DNA of 6,211 bases from Gammaproteobacteria bacterium (GTDB taxonomy: Bacteria > Pseudomonadota > Gammaproteobacteria > Pseudomonadales > Azotimanducaceae), in NCBI GenBank assembly GCA_002719135.1, contig PBGU01000050.1, forward strand, positions 1 through 6,211, in the 5' to 3' direction. Below are positions 5,418-6,211 of the stretch, piece after piece. Within the stretch, counting starts at the first letter, position 1. Every line of letters begins with the position of its first letter. Both the position numbers and the translations under genes were made by a program. The notes under the pieces are model-generated. The model was given only the letters and a program-made list of their open reading frames with translations, was not told where the DNA came from and did no database searches.

Positions 5418-6211
5418 TCAATTCTTCGTCTTATCTACCAATTTATTCTGTTCGATCCAAGGCATCATCGCTCGGAGACGAGCACCCACTACCTCAATTT
5501 CATGCGCCTGGCTCATGCGCCTCATTGCCTTCATGGTCGGCGCGCCGGCCTGATTTTCACTGACGAATTCACGCGCAAAACTCCCGCTTTGAATCTCTTC
5601 AAGAATACGACGCATTTCCTTTTTCGTCTCCTCGTTTACGATGCGACTGCCCCGGGTAAGACCCCCGTATTCGGCCGTATTCGAAACCGTGTACCACATA
5701 TTTGAAATGCCACCTTCGTAAAAGAAATCCACAATGAGTTTTAGCTCGTGAAGGCATTCGAAATACGCCATTTCCGGGGCGTAACCGGCTTCCGTTAACG
5801 TTTCGAACCCTGCCTGCACCAACGCCGCCGCACCGCCGCAGAGCACAGCCTGTTCGCCAAAGAGATCTGTTTCCGTTTCCTCTTGAAACGTCGTTTCAAT
5901 AACACCCGCTCGGCCACCGCCATTGGCGGACGCATACGAGAGTGCAATTTCTTTGGCTCGGCCCGACGCATCTTGGCTTATCGCTATCAGCGACGGAACG
6001 CCACCTCCCGCAACATACGTCGATCGAACCGTGTGACCGGGTCCTTTCGGCGCAATCATAATGACGTCGAGGTCCTCGCGAGGCTCGATCAACCCGAAGT
6101 GAATGTTAAAACCATGCGCGAATGCCATGCATGCCCCTTGCTTGAGGTTTGGGGCAATTTCGTCGACATAGAGTTGCTGCTGCTTTTCGTCCGGAGTTAG
6201 TACCATCACCA
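5418..6211 (-). CDS. ilvC: Ketol-acid reductoisomerase (class I), N-terminus beyond the right edge
   Basis: IlvC makes the second step of valine, leucine and isoleucine synthesis: it rearranges acetolactate or acetohydroxybutyrate and reduces it with NADPH, using magnesium. The window holds about 264 codons, from VMVLTPDEKQQQLY to the stop. The first 75 or so residues, with the NADPH-binding GxGxxG loop, are missing. Seen here are the catalytic histidine segment AHGFNIHFG, then DVIMIAPKGPGH, and the metal ligands of the knotted domain in ETDLFGEQAVLCGG (Asp and Glu) and YFECLHELKLIVD (two Glu). The ending MMPWIEQNKLVDKTKN is typical of the short class I form of about 338 residues. ilvIH would be expected further right. 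The Met codons near 6206 are internal, not a start. Confidence 0.97.
   Translation of the reverse strand, partial: VMVLTPDEKQQQLYVDEIAPNLKQGACMAFAHGFNIHFGLIEPREDLDVIMIAPKGPGHTVRSTYVAGGGVPSLIAISQDASGRAKEIALSYASANGGGRAGVIETTFQEETETDLFGEQAVLCGGAAALVQAGFETLTEAGYAPEMAYFECLHELKLIVDFFYEGGISNMWYTVSNTAEYGGLTRGSRIVNEETKKEMRRILEEIQSGSFAREFVSENQAGAPTMKAMRRMSQAHEIEVVGARLRAMMPWIEQNKLVDKTKN

Overview
The window looks like a stretch of gammaproteobacterial chromosome. The gene order ilvC-pssA-msrP-msrQ is, from memory, the order found in Pseudomonas and relatives. The other genes (a two-part DUF4212/SSS sodium symporter, a PhhB-type pterin dehydratase with a Pseudomonas-like N-terminus, a short SutA-like protein and a HolD-like protein) also point to that class. 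Base composition is moderate (about half GC by eye) and even, with no mobile element, rRNA, tRNA or CRISPR. I cannot name a genus.

All nine genes lie on the minus strand, so transcription runs from the right edge to the left. From right to left: ilvC (5' end outside the window), pssA after 6 bp, msrP after 18 bp, msrQ overlapping msrP by 4 bp, a DUF4212 small subunit after 5 bp, a large SSS symporter overlapping it by 1 bp, then phhB, whose reading frame starts inside the end of the symporter gene. The genes from ilvC to phhB are almost certainly one transcript. A small SutA-like gene follows after 57 bp. A 130 bp spacer with two hairpins and a possible promoter then separates it from a HolD-like gene cut by the left edge.

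The functions are: branched-chain amino acid synthesis (ilvC), the first committed step to phosphatidylethanolamine (pssA), repair of oxidised methionine in periplasmic proteins (MsrP with its haem membrane partner MsrQ), sodium-coupled solute uptake (DUF4212 plus SSS), pterin recycling (phhB), possible RNA polymerase regulation (SutA-like), and a possible replicase clamp-loader subunit (HolD-like). ilvC-pssA-msrPQ is a familiar cluster. The tight insertion of the symporter pair and phhB behind msrPQ is less familiar to me.

The most striking detail is the start of phhB. The conserved Cys-x-x-Cys N-terminus of the family is encoded in frame upstream of the first canonical start (GTG at 1032). 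The open frame up to the preceding stop holds no ATG, GTG or TTG, only an ATC at 1083 with a well-placed Shine-Dalgarno sequence. This suggests AUC initiation, or a start-codon mutation or sequencing error. Several neighbours (msrP, msrQ, the SutA-like gene) also use non-ATG starts. I found no sign of a wholly new defence or mobile system here.
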